Below are positions 11,430 through 22,547 of a DNA stretch of 64,000 bases, piece by piece. Source of the DNA: Sebastes aleutianus (taxonomy: Eukaryota > Chordata > Actinopteri > Perciformes > Sebastidae). Below the pieces are notes generated by a model, which saw only the letters and a program-made list of their open reading frames with translations, was not told where the DNA came from and did not search any database. The stretch lies in contig CAKAKS010000038.1 in assembly GCA_916700875.1 (NCBI GenBank), forward strand, positions 16,336,444 through 16,400,443, read 5' to 3'. The number at the start of each line of letters is the position of its first letter. Within the stretch, counting starts at the first letter, position 1. A program made the translations under genes and the position numbers.

Positions 11430-11562
11430 ACTAATCAAGATGTCCAGTCCCTACATGAACAACCTGATCATCCTAGGAGGCATGCTCTCCTACGCCTCTA
11501 TCTTCCTGTTTGGCCTGGATGGAGGTTTTGTCTCTGACAAAGAGTTTGAGACCCTCTGCACT
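11430..11562 (+). CDS. gabbr2: gabbr2 exon: first intracellular loop, TM2 and the start of TM3
   Basis: 133-nt exon whose first A completes AGA (Arg), then LIKMSSPYMNNLIILGGMLS, YASIFLFGLDGGFVSDKEFE and TLCT. TM2 spans roughly 11461-11520. The Cys codon at 11557-11559 is the class C receptor cysteine at the top of TM3 that normally pairs with the cysteine of the second extracellular loop (60662-60664 in this window). Nearly identical to mammalian GABBR2 (GSFVSEKTFETLCT there). Ends in phase 0 at GTGAGT. Confidence 0.97.
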
Positions 11563-11599
11563 GTGAGTTCCCCCCACACTTTCCACTAATCTAACTATA

Positions 11600-11735
11600 A
11601 AGCGAGGAATATCTGTCTGAATGTCCTTCACATGTCTGGAGAACCATTCCTTCGATAGACTTCTAGTGCTCCTCTATTGCTCAAAACCCAAGGGAGTACA
11701 TTGTCGAATGTGGTGCAATTTGGCCAGATGGTGGT
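11600..11735 (+). repeat. GAGAACCATT dispersed repeat, copy 1
   Basis: Contains GGAGAACCATTCCTTCGATA and GGTGCAATTTGGCC followed by a GGTGGTGCT block. The same blocks recur at 12895-13075 (CGAGAACCATTAATCCAATC; GGTGCCATTTGGCC; GGTGGCGCT) in changed order, as expected if the unit is repeated in tandem in the intact family. I recognise this as a common fish intronic repeat of uncertain class. Confidence 0.55.
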
Positions 11736-12032
11736 GCTTTAACAATGAAGAACTTTTTAACCATAAGTCTCAGAAACAAAATTGTTTTTCCTGGATTTTG
11801 TGGGTCCAGATGAATCTATCCATATAAGCCACGCATGTAGAAATCTGATTTCTTTGCTACTCCTCCTTCACATTTTGAGCAATCGTCACAAAATTTTGTA
11901 CAGAATTAATCACGATCATGATTTTGGCTTCCCACAGTTAAATGAAGATGATCGACTGCGATATTGACGTTTAATATGCTCCGGTCATAGAAAACTCTGC
12001 TGCATAAAGCAAGCGCTTCCTAAACTAACAGC

Positions 12033-12340
12033 TAGAGATGCACCGTCAATCAGCAGCCAACCGAAGCCGGCCCTGTTTTCAGCAGTCTCATATTCATATA
12101 TCCAAGTTTTTTGCCGGTCAGACACACACACATGCAGCTGCCACATGATGGTTTTTCATCGGCACACAGCGGCACAGTCAGTAACGTCACACACATAACG
12201 TGTCGTCGGTGTGGAAGTTCTTCAGCGTGAGTGAAGAAGACATAAAGCTGCAATTTGTCACAACTGCAAGTTCAAAATCAGCCGTGGAGGAACAACCTTA
12301 AAAACCTTTGGAACAACTAACTTAATCAGACACGTATTAT
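12033..12340 (+). pseudogene. decayed hAT transposase fragment with BED-type zinc finger
   Basis: The block begins TAGAGATGCACCG, an hAT-like terminus. At 12209-12241 one frame reads VWKFFSVSEED, and after a 1-nt shift the frame 12256-12333 reads CHNCKFKISRGG and then TTLKTFGTTNLIRH. This is the C-x2-C start and following part of a BED zinc finger as found at the N-terminus of ZBED/hAT transposases. The frameshift between 12241 and 12256 and the absence of the rest of the protein make it a dead remnant. No right terminal repeat was found. The call rests on motif order seen by eye. Confidence 0.72.
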
Positions 12341-12429
12341 ATAGTAATTCATTCCCATGATGCTGCTCAGTAATCGCAGTGACTGACTCGTCTGCCGACA
12401 GCACGGACCACGTTATGGTGCATTCAAGT

Positions 12430-12848
12430 TCTACTCAGTAAAAATTTGCATTGGGAGATGGTAAATTATAACCCTATCATGATGCGTTCGAGTGTAATCT
12501 TGTAAAATGTAGGCGAGAAACTAGAATAAATCCAGTTGTTTGAAGGAGATGTTTTCACAGCAATATAAAATAGATAGAGAGAGAAATATGACCTGAACAC
12601 TAGCTCTAAGCAGCTTAATAACATATAATTAGAATTACAAATGCCAATTTGTTAAATTTAAAAATATATATTTTTAATCAAAGCAAATTGGAATGCAGCA
12701 AAACATGTAAGTGAAAGCAGCGCTCTGTTTATTTAAATGTGAAACTGCAATAAAAATATTTTGTCCCTAAAATCAATGAATAATTGTGATTTCAATATTG
12801 ATCAAAATAATCGTGATTTTCATTTTGGCCATAATCGTGCATCCCCAA
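12430..12848. repeat. hAT-like AT-rich remnant
   Basis: The right end, ATTTTGGCCATAATCGTGCA followed by TCCCC, matches as reverse complement the usual start of a fish hAT family (TAGGGATGCACGATTATGGC). Related words (ATCATGATTTTGGC) also occur at 11911-11925. The left limit is uncertain. Confidence 0.45.
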
Positions 12849-12894
12849 CGTTTTGTGCTATTGTAACCACATTTGGTGGACATGTGAAGATATG

Positions 12895-13075
12895 ATGTTT
12901 GAGTGACCATGACATATTTGGTGCCATTTGGCCATTAGGTGGCGCTGTAGCGGCATCATCTAACTACAAAGAAAGTATTCTCTGTCTGTCTGTCTTTGTA
13001 TGTATGACTGACTACCCTTTGCATATCTCGAGAACCATTAATCCAATCAACTTCACACTTGGCAGGCACAAGCAG
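12895..13075 (+). repeat. GAGAACCATT dispersed repeat, copy 2
   Basis: Shares blocks with 11600-11735: GGTGCCATTTGGCCATTAGG, GGTGGCGCTGTAG, then CTGTCTGTCTG and CGAGAACCATTAATCCAATC. Non-coding. Confidence 0.55.
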
Positions 13076-14235
13076 CAATACTGCAGTTCTACACAAAGCT
13101 GCAAGCAGCACTTCTGGGGACCAAGCAATCGGCCTGTTCCAGACGGGTATGCGATCTGAATGGGCCCTGCATTAGTACTTAAAATAATGAATAGCAATAG
13201 CGCAAACGAACGTCACTCATTGGCTAACAAAGTAGTTGTGGACATGAGCTAAAATATAGAGAATACTGCTGAAATACTAATCACATGCGCTATGTGACCA
13301 ACTCTAAGTGAAAACTGATTGAATCTCTCTCTCTCCGGCTCTCTAGCTAGCATGGAGCACATTAAGTGTCTCCCCCCAGGTAGCATTACTGTGTGACTAT
13401 GTAGATGCTGGATTAATTAAAGAGTTTTGATTACAGTGATAACCGGTTTCCACTGAGATCCCACCCTCCTCCCAGAGACACACACACACATGCACAGCAG
13501 CGTAATGTTAGGCAGGGCACGTCTCGAGCTGCCACCACCTGGCTGAAGCTTTGCTGCAGAGCCAAAACAGAGCGTGTCACTTCAGACGAGCTTTCTACAG
13601 CAGAGGACCACAGAGGTTGATCCATTCACCACCAATCAATACGTGCTGGTCTCCTTGAGAATAGATGGTGTAATTGTTTTTTTGCTGTCTTCTTTACCCA
13701 GCGCGCTCTGTCCCTGCCTGGCTTTATTGCTCTCTAGATACGGTAGAAAAGGGCAGGTGAAGAGAGCCAGGTGCAAATGTGTGAAGGGTTTACAGCATGT
13801 GTGGTGTAGAGGGGGCGATATACACATAAAGACAAACGTGTATCACGCGCAGCAGTCAAACACATACAGTATACAGAAGCACTCTGTAGCTATTTCAGGA
13901 GATCATAGTCTTTATTCAAATTCTCAGCTTTTAAATCACGTCAACAGTGTCCTTTGTGCCGAAGCCGTAAGAGGTCTACATTTAGTTTCTCATTAAGATG
14001 AAACGCTCTCAGGAGTGTGACAGCTTCCATGGTCCAGGACGTTCTCCCAGAGCTCCACGCTTCCAGAAGAGAAATAAATCTGACAGCTTCTTATTTTTAG
14101 AACGCGTCACGATCCTATTTTGAATGAACTCCTTGAGGAAAAAATGCAAATACCTGTCAGATCAGATGTTGTTTTAAGCCTTGATCACCAGTTTAAGACG
14201 TGACACAATTATGTTTGTTCCTGTTGTTCTGATAG

Positions 14236-14343
14236 GTTCGGACATGGATTCTCATTGTTGGATACACGACGGCTTTCGGCGCCATGTTTGCCAAGACCTG
14301 GAGGGTGCACGCCATCTTCAAAAATGTGAAGATGAAGAAGAAG
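14236..14343 (+). CDS. gabbr2: gabbr2 exon: TM3 and second intracellular loop
   Basis: 108-nt, phase 0 to phase 0 exon encoding exactly 36 residues: VRTWILIVGYTTAFGAMFAK then TWRVHAIFKNVKMKKK. The first part is TM3. The lysine-rich end, KNVKMKKK, is the second intracellular loop, which in mammalian GABBR2 is important for G-protein coupling (established knowledge). The only change from the mammalian sequence I recall is ILIVGY for ILTVGY. Acceptor TTCTGATAG, donor GTATTG, a weaker-than-consensus donor. Confidence 0.98.
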
Positions 14344-14664
14344 GTATTGAAAAATATGATATATTTTATGATATATACATGAGAGGAACTCGGGAGTGAT
14401 TAAAAGTTTATTTATAGTAGTATTTATAGTAGGAAAAAAACTGTGCGTGGGTGCTTACTATGCTATTCAACAAACACTCTGAAAGACTGGCAGCTCCTGG
14501 CACCTGCTTTTAGAGTCTTCTATGGAAAAAAAAAAAAAGATTCAGAAATACAAATGGCTTTTTAAACATCTGACACAATCTGTTTCACTGGCCTAGTTAT
14601 ATAAAGTGGTGCCAAGCTCACCGAGTGTTGTAACTGTGCTTGGCCTTTTTGTATTTATAGATCT

Positions 14665-14980
14665 TGCTCTCCCTCCTCTCTTTGTCTCTCTCCCACCCTC
14701 TCTCTCTCTCTCTCTCTCTCTCACCCTCTTGCATATTGGAGGAAGTGTGGGTGGCCTGCCAGAGAGAAAGAGAGGGCAGGAAGAGAGGGAGGAAAGAGGG
14801 TTGGATCAAAGATTCGGAGAGGTTGTATGAATGTAGTGGCAGAAGGGAGGGTGGAGAGACAGACGGAGGAAGGCAAAGCAGGGCAGAACAAGGGACAAGA
14901 TAAACAACGTGGCACAAATGGCAAAGAAAGTAGGTTGGACGCTGTGAAAAGAAAAGAGGGAAAGCTGGAAAAAGAGGGCA
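14665..14980. repeat. polypyrimidine then polypurine block, imperfect inverted repeat
   Basis: A CT-rich run with an uninterrupted (CT)n core at about 14699-14722 is followed, after the short centre GCATATTGG, by an AG-rich run from 14758 to about 14980. The two arms are broadly complementary, so hairpin or triplex formation is possible. Open frames here on both strands are low-complexity. Confidence 0.75.
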
Positions 14981-15707
14981 AAGGATGTATGAAGATAATC
15001 TAGAATACAGGTTAGAAGACAAGGAGCCATGACCGAGCTTTACTTTACCTGTTTCCACTGCAATTCTGCAATCGGGTCAACGCAAAATCGCCACGCGTTT
15101 TAGAAGTTTCCAAATGAATGACACCCAACCTGGCCTTGAATTTTTTTATTTTTATTTAAATTGTCTTATAGAAAGTTGAGAAAAACAGTAGCTCAGTAGC
15201 TTTCCCCTAACCCTTCATACCCAATTATCTCTGCTCATGTCCTCCTCTCCCACCCTTTTCACCTTGCGAACAGAGACAAAACCAATGTTGCTCCAGAAGC
15301 GGTATTTACCTCTACTGCATATTTCAGCCCTTAAACCTCAAGATGTATTCTCTGTTGGTTCACGGCCCAGGTCTGTTTGCAGGACACACACACGCAGCAC
15401 ACTTCCTCCACACTGATTGAGTGCAGGTGCTTTGGCTTCAGTAGAGTGATAGTTGCTGTTGGTGCCCTGAAATCTCTGTCAGCCGCTGTCAGGGGAGGGA
15501 CGGGCACAAGTGTTGGCCATCTTTTCTTCAAACAGTGGGGCTGCAACTGCCTCCCTCACTCATTCCCGCAGCCTTCTCTCCACCTTTTTCCCCCCCGTAC
15601 ATTGGGAGAGCACAGATTGTAAATCAGAGGTGTGTTCGATAAGGGTTCCACTCGGCGGGCTACGGCCAACACTCCTTCACTTCTTAAAGAGCTCAGTGCC
15701 AGATACA

Positions 15708-15712
<5 letters not shown>

Positions 15713-15758
<46 letters not shown>

Positions 15759-15784
15759 GGTGTGGGGTGGGGGGGGGGGGGGGG
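15713..15784 (+). repeat. (GT)n microsatellite followed by a G-run
   Basis: About 21 GT units end at 15755 and are followed by GGGGTGTGGGGTGG and a run of G. The G-runs could form a G-quadruplex. Likely length-variable and error-prone in assembly. Confidence 0.9.
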
Positions 15785-16224
15785 CTGTCAATCAATGTCC
15801 TCCTTCTCCAAATACACACAAACACACACCACAGACACAGATAAGCATACACACTTTCAAAACACAACCCTTTACCCCAAGGCCCCTGTAGCAGCTATTT
15901 GTCAGTCTGCCTATCTTGGTGTACTCCTCAGTGACATATCGCTGGGCGTGCATGTGTACACACACACACACAGGGCAAAGCTAAACAAACTCACAGTACT
16001 CATTAGCTCATTACACGTACCTGCATGCATACATATAGACACGCGTAATGATTGTGTACACATGTTCACATTAGTTGAGGTCATCAGAAAACAACATCAC
16101 AAGCAACTTAGTAAGAGCAACACTACTCCCTGGATCTCAATAGATGAGTATACTGTTGTTACAGCGCCCTACGGTTTGGCTACAGCATTTAACTGTATGT
16201 AAAGAAGGACAATATGACAGCTCC

Positions 16225-16760
16225 ACAAAAGTGAAGCCAAAATATCTCCATCGCCCCCTGGTGGCCGGCTGCAGTATAGGTCATAAATCCTGCCCCCTCC
16301 ATGTTAGCGGATTGGATGTGGGCCAAATTTAAAGAGTCAAAGTACACATCAAATACATTTTTCCCAAAGATGGCTTCTGTCATTTTAGGTAGTTCATAAC
16401 ACACTGATGTTTGTTCAAGTGTTCATTTTTTCTAATAATTTTGGTTTTAATTAGTTATTTGATGCTTTAAAAAGGAGTTGAGACATCATGATTGACAGCT
16501 GCTGTGAGTGAAGTAGACACAGCCGGAGGCTCGAGAGGAGATGTAACTGTCACGAGTCTGTGTAATAGAACATGTGTCTATTTGATCATAAATATAGTTA
16601 TAGAGATATTATGGTTAGTTGTTGTGTCTTTCTAGCCAAACAGCTACCGTGGTGCCAACATAGCGGCCAGGTAGCTCACGCTAACAAGCCGTGGCCGTGC
16701 TCGGCTCGTGATTGGCTCAGGCAGGTGTGTGAGTGGGACCTATTTAAATTTTACAACCAG
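16225..16760 (+). repeat. GTGAAGCCAAAATATC fish dispersed repeat
   Basis: Starts near AAAGTGAAGCCAAAATATCT and contains CGCCCCCTGGTGGCCGGCTG and TAGCGGCCAGGTAGCTCACG, blocks I know from a widespread percomorph repeat. Borders are approximate, class unknown, non-coding. Confidence 0.6.
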
Positions 16761-17917
16761 TTCAGTTTTACAAGATACTATACATTTAATTGAGCGTGAA
16801 AGTTAATTCTTGACCTTGAAAACAGTACTCATAACTCAAGGTGTTCTTCAGTTTGTCAGACCTATGAACCACATCTCTTGGGCAGCAGATGGACTTTGCT
16901 TAGTTGTGGAGAATAGAGAGACATATTTCTTTCTTTCTCAGTCATGTGCTCATTCAACGTTTTAAATTATTTGCTGTTTTTCTGAATCAAATTCATCAGT
17001 AGACACAAAGACACTAGAACCCAACTGATAGGTCTGAGTGCCAATATTACTGGGGGAAAGAAAACAGTACATAACACTTCAGGTAATTTGGAGTCATTAT
17101 GTAGTTTGTCTAGCAGACTGAGTTGGCCGAGTAACATATCACAGTTGAGCAGATGGTGGTGTAGAGCTGTTTTTGTTGTTGTAAATTTCCCTAAAATATC
17201 ACACATCTTGCATATCATTGTTACAAATATTTACTTGCAAGAATAATAAAATAGATTTGACCAGAATTAATTTCATTTAATATATAAGTATTTTTATTGT
17301 TGTCCATTTTGGCGTCAAATATTTTTCCATTGGCATTGAAGCAGCCATTTTTCCTGCTCTGCTTCTATTTTCCTCTAAACCGCCCTAAAGCATTGCAGCA
17401 TTTCTACAAGAAATGCCCCCCGTCTTGCCTTGCCTTTATTTGTTCAATGCCAACACCATCAAAAGATGCCAGATCAAAAAACAACCCCCTCATGCATCTC
17501 ATCCTGAGCCCACCAGCGGATGGAGACCTGTGTGGGACCACTGTGCTGCATCTGGGCTATGTGATACTCTCCAAACACACCCAGCCTGTGTTCCCTGACC
17601 TTTGCTTTGATGTGCCGTTCCAGACAGTCAAACGCTATTATAAATAAAGATCACAAACAGGTCACAGCTTTCATCCCTTTAAAGTTCATGGTACAAAAGA
17701 GGAGCTTTAGTGGTCAACAGCGTTGGCTCTTGTTTGGTGGATCTTTTCCACATTCTCTGGCCACAAGGTAACAAATCATTGCTTGTCGGCAGCATAGTGT
17801 TTACAGGTTCTTGGTCCTGGGCCAATAGAGTGCAGTCTGTAAATATACTGTATGTGCCACTGTTTCATTATCAAATTCTGAACAAGGTCTTGCTCTTTTG
17901 GACTTACAGTCCTAGTA

Positions 17918-18732
17918 AGGGGCGATTCTAGGATCAGACTTTTAGGGTGGCTTAGCCCCTATAATGAGAATGTGACATGTATAATCAAGGGCGTAGGTTT
18001 CCTTTCGACATTGGGAGGGGGGGTACACATATTAAGCAGGGTGTCTCGGGTTCCTCCCCCACTCCCTCCGCTCTTCATTTCCTGCATTCTGGTGAATTTT
18101 AATGCACCAATTTATGTATTTTCTGCTTCAAGTTATGGTGGAAATGTCTTTATTTATGTAAAGGGAAACACAAAATTCTGACGTTAGGTGACAATTCAAT
18201 TCATTGAATCCCCAGGAGTCTCCACTTTCCAGTCATACCCAATTTATGCAATTCTAAGACTAACTAGGGACCCCAGTATGCAGAAATATTCAAACACACT
18301 TTTTAGAAAAGGGGAAAATAACACATTTATACTGCAGCCAAAAACTGCATGGTTTTTGCCTAAAACTGCATGTGATTATCATAAAATGGGCATGTCTGTA
18401 AAGGTGAGACCCATGGGTACCTTGAGGTCAGAGGTCAAGGGACCCCTGTGTCCATGCCAGTTTTTCCTCGCCAGAATTTAGCCTAAGTTTGGAGTGTTAT
18501 TTAGCCTCCTTCCTGACAGGCATGATATGGTTGGTACCAATTTTTTACCAGTTTTTTAGTTTCATATAATACCAGTATCTTGACTCTAGCTTCAAACTGA
18601 ACCCGCTACAGCCTCTTAAAGACAGTAATGTCAGCCACGTCTCAGAGGGTTTGATAATTAATTTTTAGGGATGCTGAGATGAAATGTAGGTGTGCTTGAG
18701 CACCCATAAAAAGAGTCTGAAATCGCCACTGG
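17918..18732. mobile_element. hAT-like element with 8-bp target duplication, nested content
   Basis: TCCTAGTA occurs immediately on both sides (17910-17917 and 18733-18740). The ends are related as inverted repeats: GGGGCGATTCTAG on the left, and GTGGCGATTTCAG as the reverse complement of the right end, each followed by a TTTTAGGGTGGC / TTTTATGGGTGC type block. 815 bp with no long open frame. The middle (about 17990-18490, including GATTATCATAAAATGGGCAT and GAGGTCAGAGGTCAAGGGAC) looks like other dispersed fish repeats that landed inside it. Confidence 0.7.
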
Positions 18733-18963
18733 TCCTAGTAGGTGGTTAATTGCAGCTAAATGTATTGTAATCAGTCCAGGATTAAATGTTAGAATGAAAC
18801 CAGCAGGGGCTCCAGGTCCTGAGATGGGATGAGAATCACATAATTACAGCGGTCAATAAGAAATGCTGTTTTTAAATGGCTCTACAGACACATATACAAT
18901 TACATAACACCAGCAGGTGTGTGCTATTGGGCTAATACAAGCATCTTTCTTTCCCCCCTCCAG

Positions 18964-19086
18964 ATCATAAAGGACCAGAAGTTGTTGATCATCGTCGGCG
19001 GGATGCTGCTAATCGACTTATGCATCCTCATTTGCTGGCAGATTGTGGACCCGCTTAAGAGGACTGTGGAAGAGTACAGCTTGGAG
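18964..19086 (+). CDS. gabbr2: gabbr2 exon: TM4
   Basis: 123-nt, phase 0 to phase 0 exon encoding 41 residues: IIKDQKLLIIVGGMLLIDLC, ILICWQIVDPLKRTVEEYSL and E. TM4 runs from about KLLIIV to CWQIV. The mammalian residues I recall are CWQAVDPLRRTVEKYSME, so the membrane part is nearly unchanged and the loop start varies slightly. Donor GTCAGT at 19087 opens the 41.5-kb intron. The next exon resumes at ADPQGRD, where mammals have PDPAGRD, so no coding residues are missing between them. Confidence 0.97.
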
Positions 19087-20139
19087 GTCAGTGTGCATTT
19101 CCATGTTTTTTCACATCTCGTCTAAACTTGCGCTTGATTGGGGTTTTGTTTATGTTGATGTAACATGATTTGCCCCAGCTGGGAGAATCCCAGTGACACA
19201 GATTCTTGCTAAAAATGCCTGTGTATTCGGAGTTTAGGGCAAACAAAATGTCCGCCTTGGGCTGTATCGCGCGAGCATCTTTGTTGTGCTTGTTATTTTT
19301 GGGTCAGGATGTGAGCCATCGCTGCCTCCTGCGCTCATCCCATGGCCGGACATTTGCCAGCTTGGATGTGAGACTTTGGCAAGGCCCGTTGGAAAAGAGG
19401 CACTTGGCATCACGTTCTCCTTGCTGGAGAGGTGGCGTGCTGGAGAGTAGAAAATGAACTCTGCTTTGCTGTGATTGGTTAGAGTAGACTCAGATTCTCT
19501 GAGATTGGATTAGTCCGGCTGTGCACCCAATTGGCTAAAATGAACATACTGTAGCTTTGGCATTAGAGGTTGATGGTGTGTGTGAAGTGTGTTGTCAGCA
19601 TGACATATATTAGCACATAAATGTCAGTGGTATTAAGGGAATGCAGACTAGAAAGGCACAACTGCATATTTATTTTCTCAGAGGATTTAGTCGCTTCGGT
19701 TAAAGTGGCAGATTGTATTTTTTCTGTACTGTGGTATAAAGTATTCTACAGTATGGCTTCACTGTTTGGTGCATCTGTCTTTCTGTACAGCTTAACAATA
19801 AGGCGGTGGGTTAAATGCTTGAGACAGGAAGATTTTGAGCTGCATATATAAAAATAGCTTTGAGTCTAGTCTGTTTTGTTTTTGAGATCAGCTCATGCCG
19901 TTAAATAGCTGCTTCAGTGTTCCACCGGTTAAGCATAAGAGGCTGCGGAACTCATTCGTTCCTCAATCTATTAACACAAAAAGATGGACTCGCATTAGGC
20001 CGAGGGCAACTAATGCAGTGTAATGGGTTATAGAGCTGGTGCAGTGAGGGATACTGTACAATTGGGATGGGAACTGTATCAGTGCGTGATACTGAACTGT
20101 TAGTAATGAAGTGCACTGCAGCTGTGCTTCCATAAATCT
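19087..20139 (+). other. gabbr2: start of the giant gabbr2 intron (19087-60613, 41527 bp)
   Basis: The intron runs from the GTCAGT donor to the TTGTGTTGTCAACAG acceptor and separates TM4 from the second extracellular loop. In this first kilobase I see no repeat, RNA gene or second gene; the frame at 19206-19457 has no support as coding sequence. Confidence 0.85.
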
Positions 20140-20620
20140 GAATGTATCAAGGTCTATCTGGCCATACTATGTTAACACATTTGTTCCCAAAGACTATATT
20201 TAGTATGATATGGAAAAAATGGCACAACATTTGTTCTGATCGGTCAAATGTAAACATTTTTAGATCACAAGAAAAATCTTTCTTTTATTAATAGTCAAAG
20301 TCAGGATTTTTGAAAAATGAGGAATAACTCTAACATTGTGTTCATTAAAAAGTTTTTCATATGATTTTTTTTTCACACTATGCATGCATGTCTTTGATAT
20401 TCAACTTGTTGAGTTCATAAATACCAAATACTTGATTGTGCTCCTTGTTGTTTCTGAGATACTGCCATTTTCTTATCATACTATATATAAAATATAATGG
20501 AGTCTAATGCAAAAGCAGTAGTCCCATGTACCCAAAGACTAGACATAGTATGATAAGAAAAACTCACTTTTCAGCCAAACAGTTTGACTGATTTTGAAAA
20601 TTTCTTTACATTTGTGCTTA
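20140..20620 (+). repeat. CCCAAAGACTATATTTA dispersed repeat, copy 1
   Basis: TTGTTCCCAAAGACTATATT, GGCACAACATTTGTTCTGAT and AGTCAAGGTC-like words recur in the same order at 43065-43290. A second internal pair, CCCATGTACCCAAAGACTAG at about 20520, suggests a repeated unit. AT-rich, non-coding, class unknown. Confidence 0.65.
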
Positions 20621-20623
20621 GGT

Positions 20624-21077
20624 TAGAGAGGCACCAATCCGACTTTTTCAGTCCCGATACCGATACGATACCTGGGCTTTGGGTATCGGCGATACCGAGT
20701 ACCGATCCAATACCAGTGTTTAATTAATAAGCTGTATGCCTCACTGTGTGGACGTGACTGGGATCATCCTTTTATGTGTAAGGCAACATCAGGCCTGACT
20801 TAAACATTGCTTTCCTAACTTTGTGAAACAAATTGTAACAAATAAATACATAGATATAAATTTACTGAATTGTTATTTATTATTAAAATGATAAATCATA
20901 CGCCAGCAATTTGGTAAAAAATCTTCACAATTAACAGGAATTACAATTCAAGTGTAAATCGTTTCAATGCAGCAATCAATTGAATATATCCGCCCCATTG
21001 TTACTGATACCCGATCCAGCTATTTGAGTCAGTATCGGCCCGATATCCGATCCGATATTGGTAGCGGTACATCCCTA
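20624..21077. mobile_element. degenerate hAT-type MITE (TAGGGATGNACC ends)
   Basis: Right end GGTACATCCCTA gives TAGGGATGTACC on the other strand; the left end is TAGAGAGGCACC. Subterminal sequence repeats ACCGATACGATACC and GATATCCGATCCGATATTGG. The flanks GCTTAGGT and GATTAAGC match at only 5 of 8 bases, so a target duplication is uncertain. No transposase. It sits at the end of the preceding repeat copy. Confidence 0.7.
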
Positions 21078-22547
21078 GATTAAGCAAGCCCAGAGAACAC
21101 ATCCACCAAAGGAAATTAAAAATTTCAGTTGCGGGGCACCAATGGTTTAAAAAAAAAAATGCTACCGGGACAAAAACAAATTCAAGAGAAAATCTTCAAG
21201 AGTAATCTGTCTGATGTCCCGTTAAGGCCTCGGGTAGTTTTTGCCTTCTTACCTGTTTATTGGATACGTCCATGTCACTGGTAACGATAGGATTATTGCA
21301 AAATCTATTTTACAGTGCTATATATTATTCCCTTTATGGGCTGACAAAATAATGCAATGGAACAAGAGAGATTATGTTTACTTTACTGCTGCTGCTATCA
21401 ACTGACAAGCAGGAGCTGTTATTCCACTGCAGCAGATTAAATCATCTGTCTTTAAAGACCACACACTATGGATAATGCCAAGTGGAGATTTTCCCTAATG
21501 AGTTTGTCTTTCAAGTCCCCTATACTTCTGTATGTAGGCTACGAGACTGTTAACTGGCTCCCAAGAGACCTAAGTCCTCAGAAATCCACGGCATCGGTTG
21601 GATCCTCGTTGACCCTCCGACTAAACAGAGGTTATCAGAAGGTCTCTGCGGTGAAAGGCAGAGTCTAATGGTGGATTTTTATGGGGACTTCTTTTGATGG
21701 TAATAAATGGATTTTAGTGTTGTTTGCTTGCTTGTTGCCAAGGTCCTGCGGGGGATGGAAGGGAGGCTGACACTGTCTGGCACCCAGTTTTGACTTTTTC
21801 ATGTCTTCAATTAAATGAAAACCTTGTGAAGTGATAAATAGCGCTTATCTAAGAGTACTATGAGCAGGTCAGCTTTTCTGAGGTTATTTTTTCTGTCTCA
21901 GTCCTTGATGAAAAGATCCCTGTGGGAGATCTCTGAGGAAGAAACCAATGTAGATATGATGAATGATATCTTGCCAGACTTATTTACATTCTTGTGCTCC
22001 TTATGGCGTACTCTGAAGTTATACTTAGCACATTTGTACAACTCTAGACAAAGCCGCATTTCCTTTGTGATGATAGCCACTTATATATTTAAGCCTGCCC
22101 AAAGGGTGTAGCAAAGCCTTGCTTAACATATTCATTTGTGAATGTTGTCAGTGTATGCAGTCGGGTCCTCGTGGAGTATTCTCAGACTCTAAGCCCCCGG
22201 CCAGGGGAGAGTTGTGAATATATTAACCACTCAGTGTAGGAGTCTGCATCCCCCCTGGGGTCGTGGATCTGCATGCCTGGGCTGAGGCAGGGACTCCACA
22301 TGCCTGCCCAGCCTGCCAGATTTCCAGCACCAGCAGCAGTGGACCCTTGGGGCTCAGCTGTGGCAGAAGCAGCCTGGAGCTCCTCTGGGCCTCCAGGCTC
22401 GTCAGGTGGGACCAGAAAACCAGATGGCAACCCAAATACCCAGAAAGGGGGTAAGGAGGAGAGAGGGGCAAGGGAAAAAATGAAAACACATTATGGACAA
22501 ACACATAAACATATTGCACTATTACCAGAGACGGAGAAGAGTTAAGA
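21078..22547 (+). other. intron sequence, nothing recognised
   Basis: Short A-runs and a GC-richer stretch (22180-22450) that yields overlapping open frames on both strands, none with recognisable similarity. I see no repeat ends. Confidence 0.6.

Larger units (their letters stand above)
11563..14235 (+). other. gabbr2: gabbr2 intron, 2673 bp
   Basis: GTGAGT donor, TTCTGATAG acceptor. Holds two copies of a short dispersed repeat (11600-11735 and 12895-13075) on either side of hAT-derived sequence (12033-12340 and the piece ending near 12848). Bases 13150-14230 contain no repeat or gene that I can name; the frame at 13574-13996 is not supported as coding. Confidence 0.85.
14344..18963 (+). 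other. gabbr2: gabbr2 intron, 4620 bp
   Basis: GTATTG donor, TTCCCCCCTCCAG acceptor. Contains a mirror-like CT/GA block (14665-14980), a (GT)n plus G-run (15713-15784), a dispersed repeat (about 16225-16760) and an hAT-like element (17918-18732). Bases 15000-15700, 15790-16220, 16770-17900 and 18745-18960 show nothing I recognise; the frame at 15510-16202 is an artefact of the (GT)n tract. Confidence 0.85.

Noticed and set aside
14181..14399. 72-codon frame over the TM3 exon
   Set aside because: It is a shifted frame over the real exon, whose phase-0 reading gives the conserved TM3 sequence.
14618..15058. 146-codon frame on the - strand
   Set aside because: Low-complexity translation of the CT/GA block.
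15510..16202. 230-codon open frame on the + strand
   Set aside because: It runs through the (GT)n and G-run tract, which contain no stops; the rest is not recognisable protein.
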